Source: JBPOFM01 sp051252455
Lineage (GTDB): Bacteria; Bacteroidota; Bacteroidia; Flavobacteriales; Flavobacteriaceae
DNA length: 64,000 nt
Assembly (NCBI GenBank): GCA_051252455.1
Contig: JBPOFM010000001.1
Coordinates: 1 to 64,000 of the forward strand
Reading direction: 5' to 3'
The notes below the pieces were generated by a model. The model did no database searches and was not told the DNA's origin. It saw only the letters and a program-made list of their open reading frames with translations. This document shows, piece after piece, positions 7,501 through 15,535 of this stretch (its first letter is position 1; the number at the start of each line of letters is the position of its first letter). The translations under genes were made by a program, and so were the position numbers.

Positions 7501-7659
7501 CTAATTCTTCGGATTATTCAAAATGACCAAGGCGGCAATAACACCAGGCACCCAGCCACAGAGCCACAATAAAAAAGTGATAACGATGGACCCACAGCCT
7601 TTGTCGATGACGGCCAACGGTGGACAAAAAATAGATAGGATAACTCTCCAGATACTCAT
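7501..7659 (-). CDS. YqaE/Pmp3 family membrane peptide
   Basis: This 52-residue ORF (ATG at 7659, TAG at 7501) encodes two hydrophobic segments separated by a short polar turn. It includes 'FCPPLAVIDKGCG' and 'WLCGWVPGVIAAL', the signature of the YqaE/Pmp3 family. Members are small inner-membrane proteolipids linked to salt, cold or membrane-potential stress. It is monocistronic, with about 100 bases free on each side. The family assignment is strong despite the small size. Confidence 0.9.
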   Translation of the reverse strand: MSIWRVILSIFCPPLAVIDKGCGSIVITFLLWLCGWVPGVIAALVILNNPKN

Positions 7660-7774
7660 AATGATTAGATTTTGATGATTGATGTACTTATTTGACGCTT
7701 AAATCCGCCTGATGTTACATGTATAACCGACGATGGTGTATTTCATTTTCAATAAAATATAGTAGATTCGTAGT

Positions 7775-8833
7775 ATGGTAAAAAACCTGCTAGTCATACT
7801 GCTCTTATTTCTTGGGTTATCGGCAAAAGCACAGTTCAGTTTTAGCGGTCATGTCGATAAAAAAGAATGGCATGACAATGTCTATCTTTCTGTGATTGAT
7901 GATTATCGGAAGATTTCAGGCGTGTATTCTGAACAAATTATTGCAAAAATTAAAACAGATAGCCTTGGTTTTTTCAAGTTTTCAGGTAGTCAATTGAATA
8001 GTGACAATAGAATCTATCGTATCCATGTAGACAATTGTGCCAACGATGCGCAAGATCAGAACCATTTCAATGGTCATTGTGACGACAGTAAAGAGGTGAT
8101 TTTTATTGCCAATAATACGGATACCATTGTCTTACCTTTTTCCTTTGACAAACAGATGTTTTGTGATATCAATTCGTCCAATGAAAAATCGGCAGTGTTT
8201 GTTAAAGTAGATTCCTTAAGAGAAGAAATGCGTTTTGCCTTCTCGCAATATCGAAGTGAGGCCAATCGTAAACTCAATAACAAAAAGTGGTTCCAAACTT
8301 TTCAGGATTTCGGAAAGAAACTCAACGAACCCATTGCCGAGCTCTATATCTATTCCTTTTTATCGGATCGACGTAACGATTTTCATGAACATTATATGAA
8401 CGATTTGAAAGCGAATCCCTATTATGATGATTTATTGATTCGATTACAGAAAAGATATCCCAATTCGCCGTACACTCGCCAATATAAAGCCGAATTGATG
8501 TCTGATGAATACATCGTGAATCCGGACTCCTTAAAATCTGGTTTCAATTGGAATTATTTAATTTATGTGTTATTAGCTTTATCCTTATTGGGAAATCTGT
8601 GGTTTTGGTTGCAACGACCAAAAGAATCGAGCTTATCAGTAGCAGATGCTAAAGAACAATTAACCAAACAGGAACAGGCAATTTTAGATCTTTTACTGCA
8701 GAATAAATCCAACAAAGAGATTGCAGACGCACTATTTGTTAGCGTTAGCACTGTAAAAACACATGTCAATAATGTCTACAAGAAAATGAATGTACAATCT
8801 AGAGACGAAATTAAATCATTGTTTACCAATTGA
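7775..8833 (+). CDS. Membrane-anchored LuxR-type transcriptional regulator
   Basis: The 352-residue protein has a signal peptide (1-20), a periplasmic region of about 240 residues with paired Cys (near 89 and 102), one membrane span at about 264-282, and a LuxR/GerE helix-turn-helix at about 293-350 ('NKSNKEIADALFVSVSTVKT'). It therefore looks like a one-protein sensor whose DNA-binding domain is tethered to the inner face of the inner membrane, without kinase or receiver domains. The periplasmic ligand is unknown. The DUF1573 gene follows 108 bases later on the same strand and could be a target. Confidence 0.85.
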   Translation: MVKNLLVILLLFLGLSAKAQFSFSGHVDKKEWHDNVYLSVIDDYRKISGVYSEQIIAKIKTDSLGFFKFSGSQLNSDNRIYRIHVDNCANDAQDQNHFNGHCDDSKEVIFIANNTDTIVLPFSFDKQMFCDINSSNEKSAVFVKVDSLREEMRFAFSQYRSEANRKLNNKKWFQTFQDFGKKLNEPIAELYIYSFLSDRRNDFHEHYMNDLKANPYYDDLLIRLQKRYPNSPYTRQYKAELMSDEYIVNPDSLKSGFNWNYLIYVLLALSLLGNLWFWLQRPKESSLSVADAKEQLTKQEQAILDLLLQNKSNKEIADALFVSVSTVKTHVNNVYKKMNVQSRDEIKSLFTN

Positions 8834-8941
8834 TTAAAAAATTCAACCTTGGTACTAGTACTCATTTCAACCCTTCAAATCCTCTGTTTTAATAAACTTT
8901 TTTAGGAGGTTTGTGTCATTATTAATCAAAATTCACACATT

Positions 8942-9388
8942 ATGAAATTAGTACTTAACAGAACAAGCAAATTGTATTTAACACTAATGGTTTTCACTTT
9001 GATATCCACATTAGGATTTTCACAAGACAAAGTCGCAACTGAAAAAGTTGGCAAATTTGAATTTGCATCCGACGAAATCGATTATGGAAAAATCGAACAG
9101 CACGCAGATGGTGTTCGTGTGTTTAAATTCACAAACACGGGAAATGCGCCTATTGTGATCTCTAATGCAAAAGGATCTTGTGGCTGCACAGTGCCAACCT
9201 ATCCAAAAAATGTGATTCTTCCAGGCGAAACTGGTGAAATCAGCGTAAAGTATGCCACGGATCGAATTGGTGCATTTACAAAAACGATCACCTTGACTTC
9301 GAATGCTTCGGAAGCTTCCAAGGTTTTAAGAATAAAAGGAGAGGTTTTAAATCCGAATGCAAACAAAGATGAGAAAATAGTAAATTAG
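8942..9388 (+). CDS. DUF1573 secreted protein
   Basis: This 148-residue protein has a signal peptide ending near 'LGFSQ' (residue 28) and one DUF1573 domain (about 40-140), an Ig-like fold with the characteristic 'GSCGCTVPTYP' segment. DUF1573 proteins are abundant and secreted in Bacteroidota; their roles are mostly undefined. An AGGAGG lies 32 bases upstream of the ATG, too far to serve as a ribosome site. It sits between the LuxR-type regulator and lysS, all on the plus strand. Confidence 0.85.
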   Translation: MKLVLNRTSKLYLTLMVFTLISTLGFSQDKVATEKVGKFEFASDEIDYGKIEQHADGVRVFKFTNTGNAPIVISNAKGSCGCTVPTYPKNVILPGETGEISVKYATDRIGAFTKTITLTSNASEASKVLRIKGEVLNPNANKDEKIVN

Positions 9389-9445
9389 GTTTACTTTTAT
9401 CTCAAATCTACCAAATAGTTGTATGCTAATTTTTTGAAAATAGTG

Positions 9446-9453
9446 TAATTTTG
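9446..9453 (+). promoter_or_regulatory. Possible -7 element upstream of lysS
   Basis: TAATTTTG fits the Bacteroidota -7 consensus TAnnTTTG and lies 42 bases before the lysS ATG. No TTTG is found at the usual 19-base spacing upstream, so the call is weak. Confidence 0.3.
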
Positions 9454-9494
9454 CACTCGTCTGTCGCAAAAGGCAGAATTCAAAATTAATTAGC

Positions 9495-11183
9495 ATGCAA
9501 CTTTCTGAACAAGAACTCATCCGAAGGGAAAAATTAGTCAAACTACGGGAATTAGGTATCAACCCCTATCCTGCTGATTTATACCCGGTCAATCATACTT
9601 CTAAACAAGTTAAAGAACAATTTGAAGACGGCAAACAGGTTATCATTGCAGGTCGTTTGATGTCAATGCGAGTTCAAGGAAAAGCAAGTTTTGCACAGCT
9701 ACAGGATTCTGAAGGAAGAATCCAAGTGTACTTCAATAGAGATGAAATTTGCCCTGGTGACGACAAAACCATGTACAATGAAGTTTTCAAAAAATTATTG
9801 GATTTTGGAGATTTTGTTGGTATTGAAGGTGAATTATTCACGACGCAAGTAGGCGAGAAATCAGTGAGAGTCAAAAACTTTACATTGTTGAGCAAATCGC
9901 TAAAACCATTACCACTTCCTAAAGAAAAAGACGGTATTGTTCACGATGCCTTTACAGATCCTGAACAGCGCTATAGACAACGTTATGCTGATTTGGTGGT
10001 CAATCCACAGGTGAAGGAAGTCTTTATCAAACGCACGAAATTGTTCAATGCGATGCGTCAGTTTTTTAATGATGCTGGCTATTTTGAAGTGGAGACTCCA
10101 GTATTACAACCTATTGCAGGTGGTGCTGCGGCTCATCCGTTTCAAACACATCATAATAGTTTGGATATTCCATTATATATGCGAATTGCAAATGAATTGT
10201 ATCTAAAACGATTGATTGTTGGCGGATTTGACGGCGTCTATGAGTTTTCCAAAAACTTCCGAAATGAAGGGATGGACAGAACTCATAATCCAGAGTTTAC
10301 AGCGATGGAAATCTACGTATCCTACAAAGATTACAATTGGATGATGGATTTCTGCGAACAATTGTTAGAGCATTGTGCCATCGCAGTAAATGGAACGACC
10401 GAAGCAACCTTTGGTGAACATCATATCGATTTTAAAGCTCCTTATGCAAGAGTCACCATGGCTGACTCCATCAAGCATTTTACAGGATTTGACATTACAG
10501 GAAAAAGTGAAGGTGAGATTCGTGCCGCTGCCAAAGGTATGGGAATCAACGTGGATGACACTATGGGCAAAGGCAAGTTGATTGATGAAATCTTTGGAGA
10601 GAAATGTGAAGGCAATTACATACAACCGACATTCATTACAGACTATCCAAAAGAGATGAGTCCGTTGTGTAAAGAACATAGAGAAAATCCAGAATTAACC
10701 GAACGTTTTGAGTTGATGGTCTGTGGAAAAGAAATTGCCAACGCCTATTCTGAATTGAATGATCCAATTGATCAACGCGAACGTTTTGAGCATCAAATGG
10801 AATTAGCACAAAAAGGGGATGACGAAGCAACAGGCACCATTGATTATGACTTTTTGCGTGCTTTGGAATATGGTATGCCACCAACATCAGGGATGGGCAT
10901 AGGGATGGATCGATTGATTATGTTTTTGACCAACAATCAATCCATACAAGAAGTGTTATTTTTCCCACAAATGAAACCGGAAAAGAAAGCAGTAGCAATG
11001 ACTGATGAAGAAAAAGCAGTGTTTGCGATACTAAAAACCAACTCACCAATCGACTTAAACAATTTAAAAGAACAATCAGGCTTAAGCAATAAGAAATGGG
11101 ATTCCGCCATTAAAGGTTTGACTAAAAATAAGTTGGCGAAAGTTTCTAAAACAGAAGATGGATTGTTTGTGGAAATGGTGTAA
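9495..11183 (+). CDS. lysS: Lysyl-tRNA synthetase, class II, with C-terminal extension
   Basis: LysRS charges tRNA-Lys. The 562-residue protein has an OB-fold anticodon-binding domain (about 55-150) and a class II catalytic core (about 165-500). Motif 2 'FRNEGMDRTHNPEFT' lies near 255-269 and motif 3 'GMGIGMDRL' near 465-473. About 60 extra residues follow motif 3 and the usual end ('SPIDLNNLKEQSGLSNKKW'), resembling a small winged-helix module; common bacterial LysRS is nearer 500 residues. The three-gene cluster of unknown role begins 30 bases downstream. Confidence 0.97.
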   Translation: MQLSEQELIRREKLVKLRELGINPYPADLYPVNHTSKQVKEQFEDGKQVIIAGRLMSMRVQGKASFAQLQDSEGRIQVYFNRDEICPGDDKTMYNEVFKKLLDFGDFVGIEGELFTTQVGEKSVRVKNFTLLSKSLKPLPLPKEKDGIVHDAFTDPEQRYRQRYADLVVNPQVKEVFIKRTKLFNAMRQFFNDAGYFEVETPVLQPIAGGAAAHPFQTHHNSLDIPLYMRIANELYLKRLIVGGFDGVYEFSKNFRNEGMDRTHNPEFTAMEIYVSYKDYNWMMDFCEQLLEHCAIAVNGTTEATFGEHHIDFKAPYARVTMADSIKHFTGFDITGKSEGEIRAAAKGMGINVDDTMGKGKLIDEIFGEKCEGNYIQPTFITDYPKEMSPLCKEHRENPELTERFELMVCGKEIANAYSELNDPIDQRERFEHQMELAQKGDDEATGTIDYDFLRALEYGMPPTSGMGIGMDRLIMFLTNNQSIQEVLFFPQMKPEKKAVAMTDEEKAVFAILKTNSPIDLNNLKEQSGLSNKKWDSAIKGLTKNKLAKVSKTEDGLFVEMV

Positions 11184-11213
11184 ACCCATTCCTTTTTTCA
11201 CGCTACCAATAAA

Positions 11214-11618
11214 ATGAAAATTATCAGTAGAGCCATTATTAGACACTGGGTTCCAATCCTCGCATTGGTGGTTATTTTCATTCATTTCATTCTAGTTCAT
11301 ACCTCTTACCTCAACAGATGGAAAGGTGGCGGTTTTGGCATGTATACTGGGGTTCATTACTATTACAACGATCTTATCATCGACGATTTAAACAAACCAC
11401 TTGATTCTATCCTGAAGGAAAACAGACAAATTGCTAATTTTTATATGACTGTCAAGCGTTCTCCCAATCGTAGGAATCTAAAAAAAATGGCTGAACTAGC
11501 TTCAAAATACGTCGCAAGTGACACAGTCGTAATAGAACTTTGGAAACCTTTGATAAATTCCAAAAATTCCACCTACTCAAGAGAACTTGTTAATCGCTAC
11601 CAATTCATTAAGCCATGA
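11214..11618 (+). CDS. Small membrane protein with RWKGGGFGMYT motif, cluster gene 1
   Basis: This 134-residue protein has one N-terminal membrane span (about 11-29), directly followed by a Gly-rich motif 'RWKGGGFGMYT' at the membrane face, then a soluble, mostly helical domain. The motif looks functional because it is compact and Gly/Trp-rich. I recall similar segments in small proteins beside HTTM/DoxX-like polytopic proteins, but cannot confirm this. Its stop overlaps the next start (ATGA at 11615-11618), so the two are translationally coupled. Function unknown. Confidence 0.65.
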   Translation: MKIISRAIIRHWVPILALVVIFIHFILVHTSYLNRWKGGGFGMYTGVHYYYNDLIIDDLNKPLDSILKENRQIANFYMTVKRSPNRRNLKKMAELASKYVASDTVVIELWKPLINSKNSTYSRELVNRYQFIKP

Positions 11619-12475
11619 TGCAACGAATTTGGGCACCGATTAGACGGGCGTTATCAGACAAAACTGCCCTAGGTCTAAAGCTACTATTTATTTTGATGTT
11701 GGTTTATATGTTCATCACAGGTGAAGATCATCGAAAAATAAAGTTGTTTTTATGTATTTCAAGCTTATTTTTAGTTGTTATTTACATTAGAAAAATTACC
11801 CAACCCCTATTATGGTACATTTTTTTGTTCATATTGTTTAGTGATTTAATAGGCGACTATTTTGTGAGAGCGAATCATCATTTTTTACTGATTTACGTCA
11901 CAGTCCTAATCATAATTTTTCTTCATAACTCAAAAATTGAATATTTAATTGATAATATCAGACTACTGCTTTTTATAGTATTAACGTTTTCAGGTATTCA
12001 AAAACTTTTTTCTCCACAATTTATAACTGGAGATTTTTATTATTATATGATCAATGTAGGGCAGTTTTTCAAGCCCATATGGTATTATTCTACAGATCTA
12101 CAAGACATTATAAGCAGCAATAAGGACAAAATTGCAACACTGCAAGTCTCCAATCCAAGCGAGATGAAGTCAGTGACCTTACAAAATGTTGTGCCTCAAC
12201 TAGACATCTTAAGTCGCTATTATGCTTGGTTTTCTATTGCAATGGAACTGATCACAGGAATTATCATCCTTTGGAAGCCGAAACATGTATTCACTCACAT
12301 TTTGTTTATCCTTTTGATACTAGGAATTTTCTTGACGCGTTTAGAATGTGGTTTTATGGCACTATTGGCAATTTGTGGTATTTGGCTTACCGATAACTTA
12401 AAGATTCGCGGTATCTATACGGTCTTGATAATTATATTCATATCGTTAATTATTACTAAAATAGGATTTCACTAA
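11615..12475 (+). CDS. Polytopic membrane protein, cluster gene 2 (HTTM/DoxX-like?)
   Basis: The 286-residue protein has about eight or nine hydrophobic segments (near 19-36, 43-58, 65-80, 87-125, 203-218, 225-258 and 266-283) and an extracytoplasmic or cytoplasmic loop of about 70 residues (130-200). 'FSGIQKLFSP' in the middle recalls the helix-break motif of DoxX/HTTM proteins. I cannot assign the family firmly. It overlaps the previous gene by 4 bases and its stop touches the next ATG, so the three genes form one tight operon. Confidence 0.6.
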   Translation: MMQRIWAPIRRALSDKTALGLKLLFILMLVYMFITGEDHRKIKLFLCISSLFLVVIYIRKITQPLLWYIFLFILFSDLIGDYFVRANHHFLLIYVTVLIIIFLHNSKIEYLIDNIRLLLFIVLTFSGIQKLFSPQFITGDFYYYMINVGQFFKPIWYYSTDLQDIISSNKDKIATLQVSNPSEMKSVTLQNVVPQLDILSRYYAWFSIAMELITGIIILWKPKHVFTHILFILLILGIFLTRLECGFMALLAICGIWLTDNLKIRGIYTVLIIIFISLIITKIGFH

Positions 12476-13393
12476 ATGATCTCAAAGTTTATAAAAATCA
12501 TTCTCTACGTGATTAAAACATTGTTACTGATTACATTTTTGAGTTTGGTGATTGTTCATTTCGTCGTCAAAGATCGATTTCAATATATAAGTGCTCTATA
12601 TTATGGGTGTCCATTACCAATAATTATCATATTTGGCTTAATGGTGGCTTTTATTTTTAGAAAGCGAAAGCCATTGAATTATTTGCTTTTATTAGCACTA
12701 TTAGCAATGGGGATTTATTATTTTACTCACTATTTTGGTACGGCTTATGATGATGATTCAGGAGCTGAAACGTCTCGTATTCTGTTTTGGAATGTTGCAC
12801 AAAAACAGCCCATGCCCACAGATCTACTTATTAAACACATTAAAGATTCGAAAGCTGAAATTATTGCTTTGGTAGAAGCCATAGATGTTTCTGACGAAGA
12901 TCTTCATATTTTAAAAACCGCACTGCCTGAATATCAATTCCAAGCCTTGAATGGCGAAATGTTCATAGGTGTGAAAGGAACTATTGAATTTGTAGTTTTT
13001 GATTCTGAAGAAATTATTTACAGGTATAATTATCTCACTTTAAAAATCGACAATGAAGAAGTCTCTGTGATGATTGCCGACGTCTATGCGAGCCCTTTGT
13101 TGAATAAAGAAATTCCTCTGCAGATAATTCATCAGGTTGCCAAAGAAAATAAAACTGATATTCTAGTAGGTGACTTCAACACACCTTATGAGAGTGTGTT
13201 CTTTGAAAGTTTTAAGGAGGATTTTAATAGTTTTCATCCCTACAGCCTTGGTCTTTCATCCACTTGGCCTATTCCAATTCCTATGATTGAAATAGATCAA
13301 ATTTGGATGGACAAATCCTTTCAACCTATTCAGATGGAAAAATTTTCTTATGATGCGTCAGACCACAAACTATTGATTGCAGAATACAAATAG
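12476..13393 (+). CDS. Membrane-anchored endonuclease/exonuclease/phosphatase-fold enzyme, cluster gene 3
   Basis: The 305-residue protein has three N-terminal membrane spans (about 8-28, 38-60, 66-84), then an EEP catalytic domain (about 98-305). Visible active-site motifs are 'LFWNV' (Asn), 'IIALVEA' (Glu), 'VGDFN' (Asp/Asn) and the terminal 'SDH'. The usual His in the middle strand seems replaced by Tyr in 'VADVYAS', so catalysis may be altered. Topology puts the enzyme domain outside the cytoplasm if the N-terminus is inside. Substrates in this fold range from nucleic acids to phospholipids; a lipid or phosphoester role fits the membrane setting. The ATG directly follows the previous stop. 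Confidence 0.75.
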   Translation: MISKFIKIILYVIKTLLLITFLSLVIVHFVVKDRFQYISALYYGCPLPIIIIFGLMVAFIFRKRKPLNYLLLLALLAMGIYYFTHYFGTAYDDDSGAETSRILFWNVAQKQPMPTDLLIKHIKDSKAEIIALVEAIDVSDEDLHILKTALPEYQFQALNGEMFIGVKGTIEFVVFDSEEIIYRYNYLTLKIDNEEVSVMIADVYASPLLNKEIPLQIIHQVAKENKTDILVGDFNTPYESVFFESFKEDFNSFHPYSLGLSSTWPIPIPMIEIDQIWMDKSFQPIQMEKFSYDASDHKLLIAEYK

Positions 13394-13535
13394 GTTGAAA
13401 TTTACTTTAATTTTGTTATAAAGGATTTCAAGGAAAGATGATATTCTCTGTAAAAAATCACCTCAATTCTTCTTTCTTACATTAAACTCGTCTGAATTTA
13501 AGTTAAAGACTATCAAAAATCATTAATTTAGAAGC

Positions 13536-14018
13536 ATGAAAGCTGTTACCGTCAATCAACTTAAAAAAGAACTAATCACTCGCACACCAAATGAACTTAT
13601 GGAACTGTGCTTGCGTCTCTCAAAATTTAAGAAAGAAAACAAAGAACTCCTCACCTACTTGTTGTTTGAGTCTTCAGACGAAAGTGGTTATATAGAAAGT
13701 GTCAAAAATGAAATCGATGCACAGTTTGACACTATAAATACGAACAGCTATTTTTATATTAAAAAAAGTGTTCGAAAAATTCTACGACTGATTAAAAAAT
13801 TCAGTCGCTATTCATTGAAAAAAGAAACAGAAGTTGAGCTATTGCTTCATTTTTGCTCCAAATTGAAAGCTTTCAAACCATCTATCAAACATAACACAAC
13901 CTTGACCAATATCTATTCAAGACAATTGCTGCTGATCAAAAAAAACGTGTCCACTCTTCATGAAGATTTACAATATGATTACCAGATTCAAATCGATGCG
14001 CTAGAAAATTCATTTTAA
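13536..14018 (+). CDS. Uncharacterised helical protein (160 aa)
   Basis: This is a soluble, Lys-rich, all-helical 160-residue protein without signal peptide, membrane span or known motif. I recall similar conserved hypothetical proteins in flavobacteria. The spacer of 142 bases upstream suggests its own promoter. Nothing in the context points to a role. Confidence 0.65.
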   Translation: MKAVTVNQLKKELITRTPNELMELCLRLSKFKKENKELLTYLLFESSDESGYIESVKNEIDAQFDTINTNSYFYIKKSVRKILRLIKKFSRYSLKKETEVELLLHFCSKLKAFKPSIKHNTTLTNIYSRQLLLIKKNVSTLHEDLQYDYQIQIDALENSF

Positions 14019-14123
14019 GCACTTTAAAAGAAAAAAAGGCGCCGTATAACGAATTATTCTTTGAGGTAGCTACTTTTTTATTACTTTCACACCTTGCTAT
14101 TAATTTGAATCGATTATACCCAA

Positions 14124-15377
14124 ATGAAAAAATTAAGTCTACTTGCTGCAATTGCCCTACTTTTTGCTTCATGTCAAAAAGATGATGAAACGTTGGTTCC
14201 CATTAACGATGCACCACAAAGTAGTATAGAACAAAATTTGACGGATACCACTGCCATTCTGGAATGGGATGACATGGGAGCGACTTCCTATCGAGTTGAA
14301 TACGGTGTTTCTGGATTCAATATAGGCGAAGGTTTAGTGGTGACAACGACAACAACCTCTGTGACCCTTGCAGATTTGACCCCAGAAACCACATACGATT
14401 ATGTTGTTCAAGCTCTTTTTACAAATCGCGACATTATAACAAGATCAATTAGAAGGTTTACAACACGTTTTGCACCTGTAGTTACGGAATTTAGACCAAC
14501 TTTATCCGAAATGCGCTTGTTTAGAGGCAATTTAAGCAATTTGACACCAACACCTTATGGTTTGATTTACGACCTCAACAGCAGATTGTACACTGACAAT
14601 GCAGAGAAACAACGTGTTATTTATTTACCATTAGGCACATCAATGACAGGTAGCGGAGATGGTTTACCTGATTTTCCAGACAATTCTGTGGTGGTCAAAA
14701 CATTTTATTACAATATCGATGATCGAGATGAATCATTAGGAAAAAAAATAGTAGAAACACGAGTCATGATCAAAACCAATGGCGCTTGGGAATTTGGGGA
14801 TTATGTTTGGAATGAAAGTCAAACGGAAGCTACATTAGACAATAATGGCTCCGTAACTCCAATTAGTTACATTGATATGGATGGTATGACTCAAAATGTC
14901 AATTATAAAATCCCTTCTCAAGAAGATTGTTTCACTTGTCACCAAAGCTATAGGGTTGGTACTCTCATCGGCCCAAAATTACGTAGTATGAACTTTGACA
15001 TCAATGGCATAAACCAATTACAGACATTTATAAACGAGGGTTATTTGACTAATGTCCCGGATGTTGCTACCCTTGGTCAACTACCGAGTTGGGAAGACGT
15101 GAGTTTAACGGATGAAGAGCGCGTAAGAGCCTATCTCGATATGAATTGTGCACATTGTCATTCCGCAGGTGGATTTCACAATTTCAACTATTATGACGCT
15201 TTGAGTGTGGATTTTGAAACATCATTTGAAGATTCTCATATCTTAGACAAAAGATTAAGTATCATGGCAAGAATGCAGACCTCTGTAGAAGGATATAGCA
15301 TGCCGTATATAGGAGTCACAACACCAGATCAAAAAGCACTTGACTTGGTTATTCCATATTTAGAATCTTTAGAATAA
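14124..15377 (+). CDS. SO2930-type di-haem c cytochrome lipoprotein with FN3 domain
   Basis: The 417-residue lipoprotein has a signal peptide with lipobox 'LFASC', a fibronectin type III domain (about 30-115), then a family domain with 'LFRGN', 'YDLNSRLYTDNAEKQ', 'VVVKTFYY' and 'YVWNESQTEA', the pattern I associate with SO2930/HNE_0200-type proteins. Two c-type haem sites follow, 'CFTCH' and 'CAHCH'. It is probably a surface or periplasmic electron carrier or peroxidase-like protein; the reaction is unknown. A strong terminator lies just after the stop. Confidence 0.8.
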   Translation: MKKLSLLAAIALLFASCQKDDETLVPINDAPQSSIEQNLTDTTAILEWDDMGATSYRVEYGVSGFNIGEGLVVTTTTTSVTLADLTPETTYDYVVQALFTNRDIITRSIRRFTTRFAPVVTEFRPTLSEMRLFRGNLSNLTPTPYGLIYDLNSRLYTDNAEKQRVIYLPLGTSMTGSGDGLPDFPDNSVVVKTFYYNIDDRDESLGKKIVETRVMIKTNGAWEFGDYVWNESQTEATLDNNGSVTPISYIDMDGMTQNVNYKIPSQEDCFTCHQSYRVGTLIGPKLRSMNFDINGINQLQTFINEGYLTNVPDVATLGQLPSWEDVSLTDEERVRAYLDMNCAHCHSAGGFHNFNYYDALSVDFETSFEDSHILDKRLSIMARMQTSVEGYSMPYIGVTTPDQKALDLVIPYLESLE

Positions 15378-15393
15378 TTCAACATTTAGATAT

Positions 15394-15425
15394 AAAAAAA
15401 GACTGCCACTGTGCAGTCTTTTTTT
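15394..15425 (+). terminator. Rho-independent terminator after the cytochrome gene
   Basis: Stem GACTGC (15401-15406) with GCAGTC (15413-15418), extended by A7 on the left against T7 on the right, around a 6-base loop. Confidence 0.9.
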
Positions 15426-15535
15426 ATTGACGAGTACTAACATTTTTTAGTTAAAAAAATCCTAAAAATAAAACCTAGTCCTCAACTCATTTAAAGATTA
15501 CTTATTTTACAACATAAATTTAAAACTCTTCAATT

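Noticed and set aside
8904..8909. AGGAGG upstream of the DUF1573 gene as a ribosome-binding site
   Set aside because: It is 32 bases from the ATG, too far to act, and strong Shine-Dalgarno use is not typical here.
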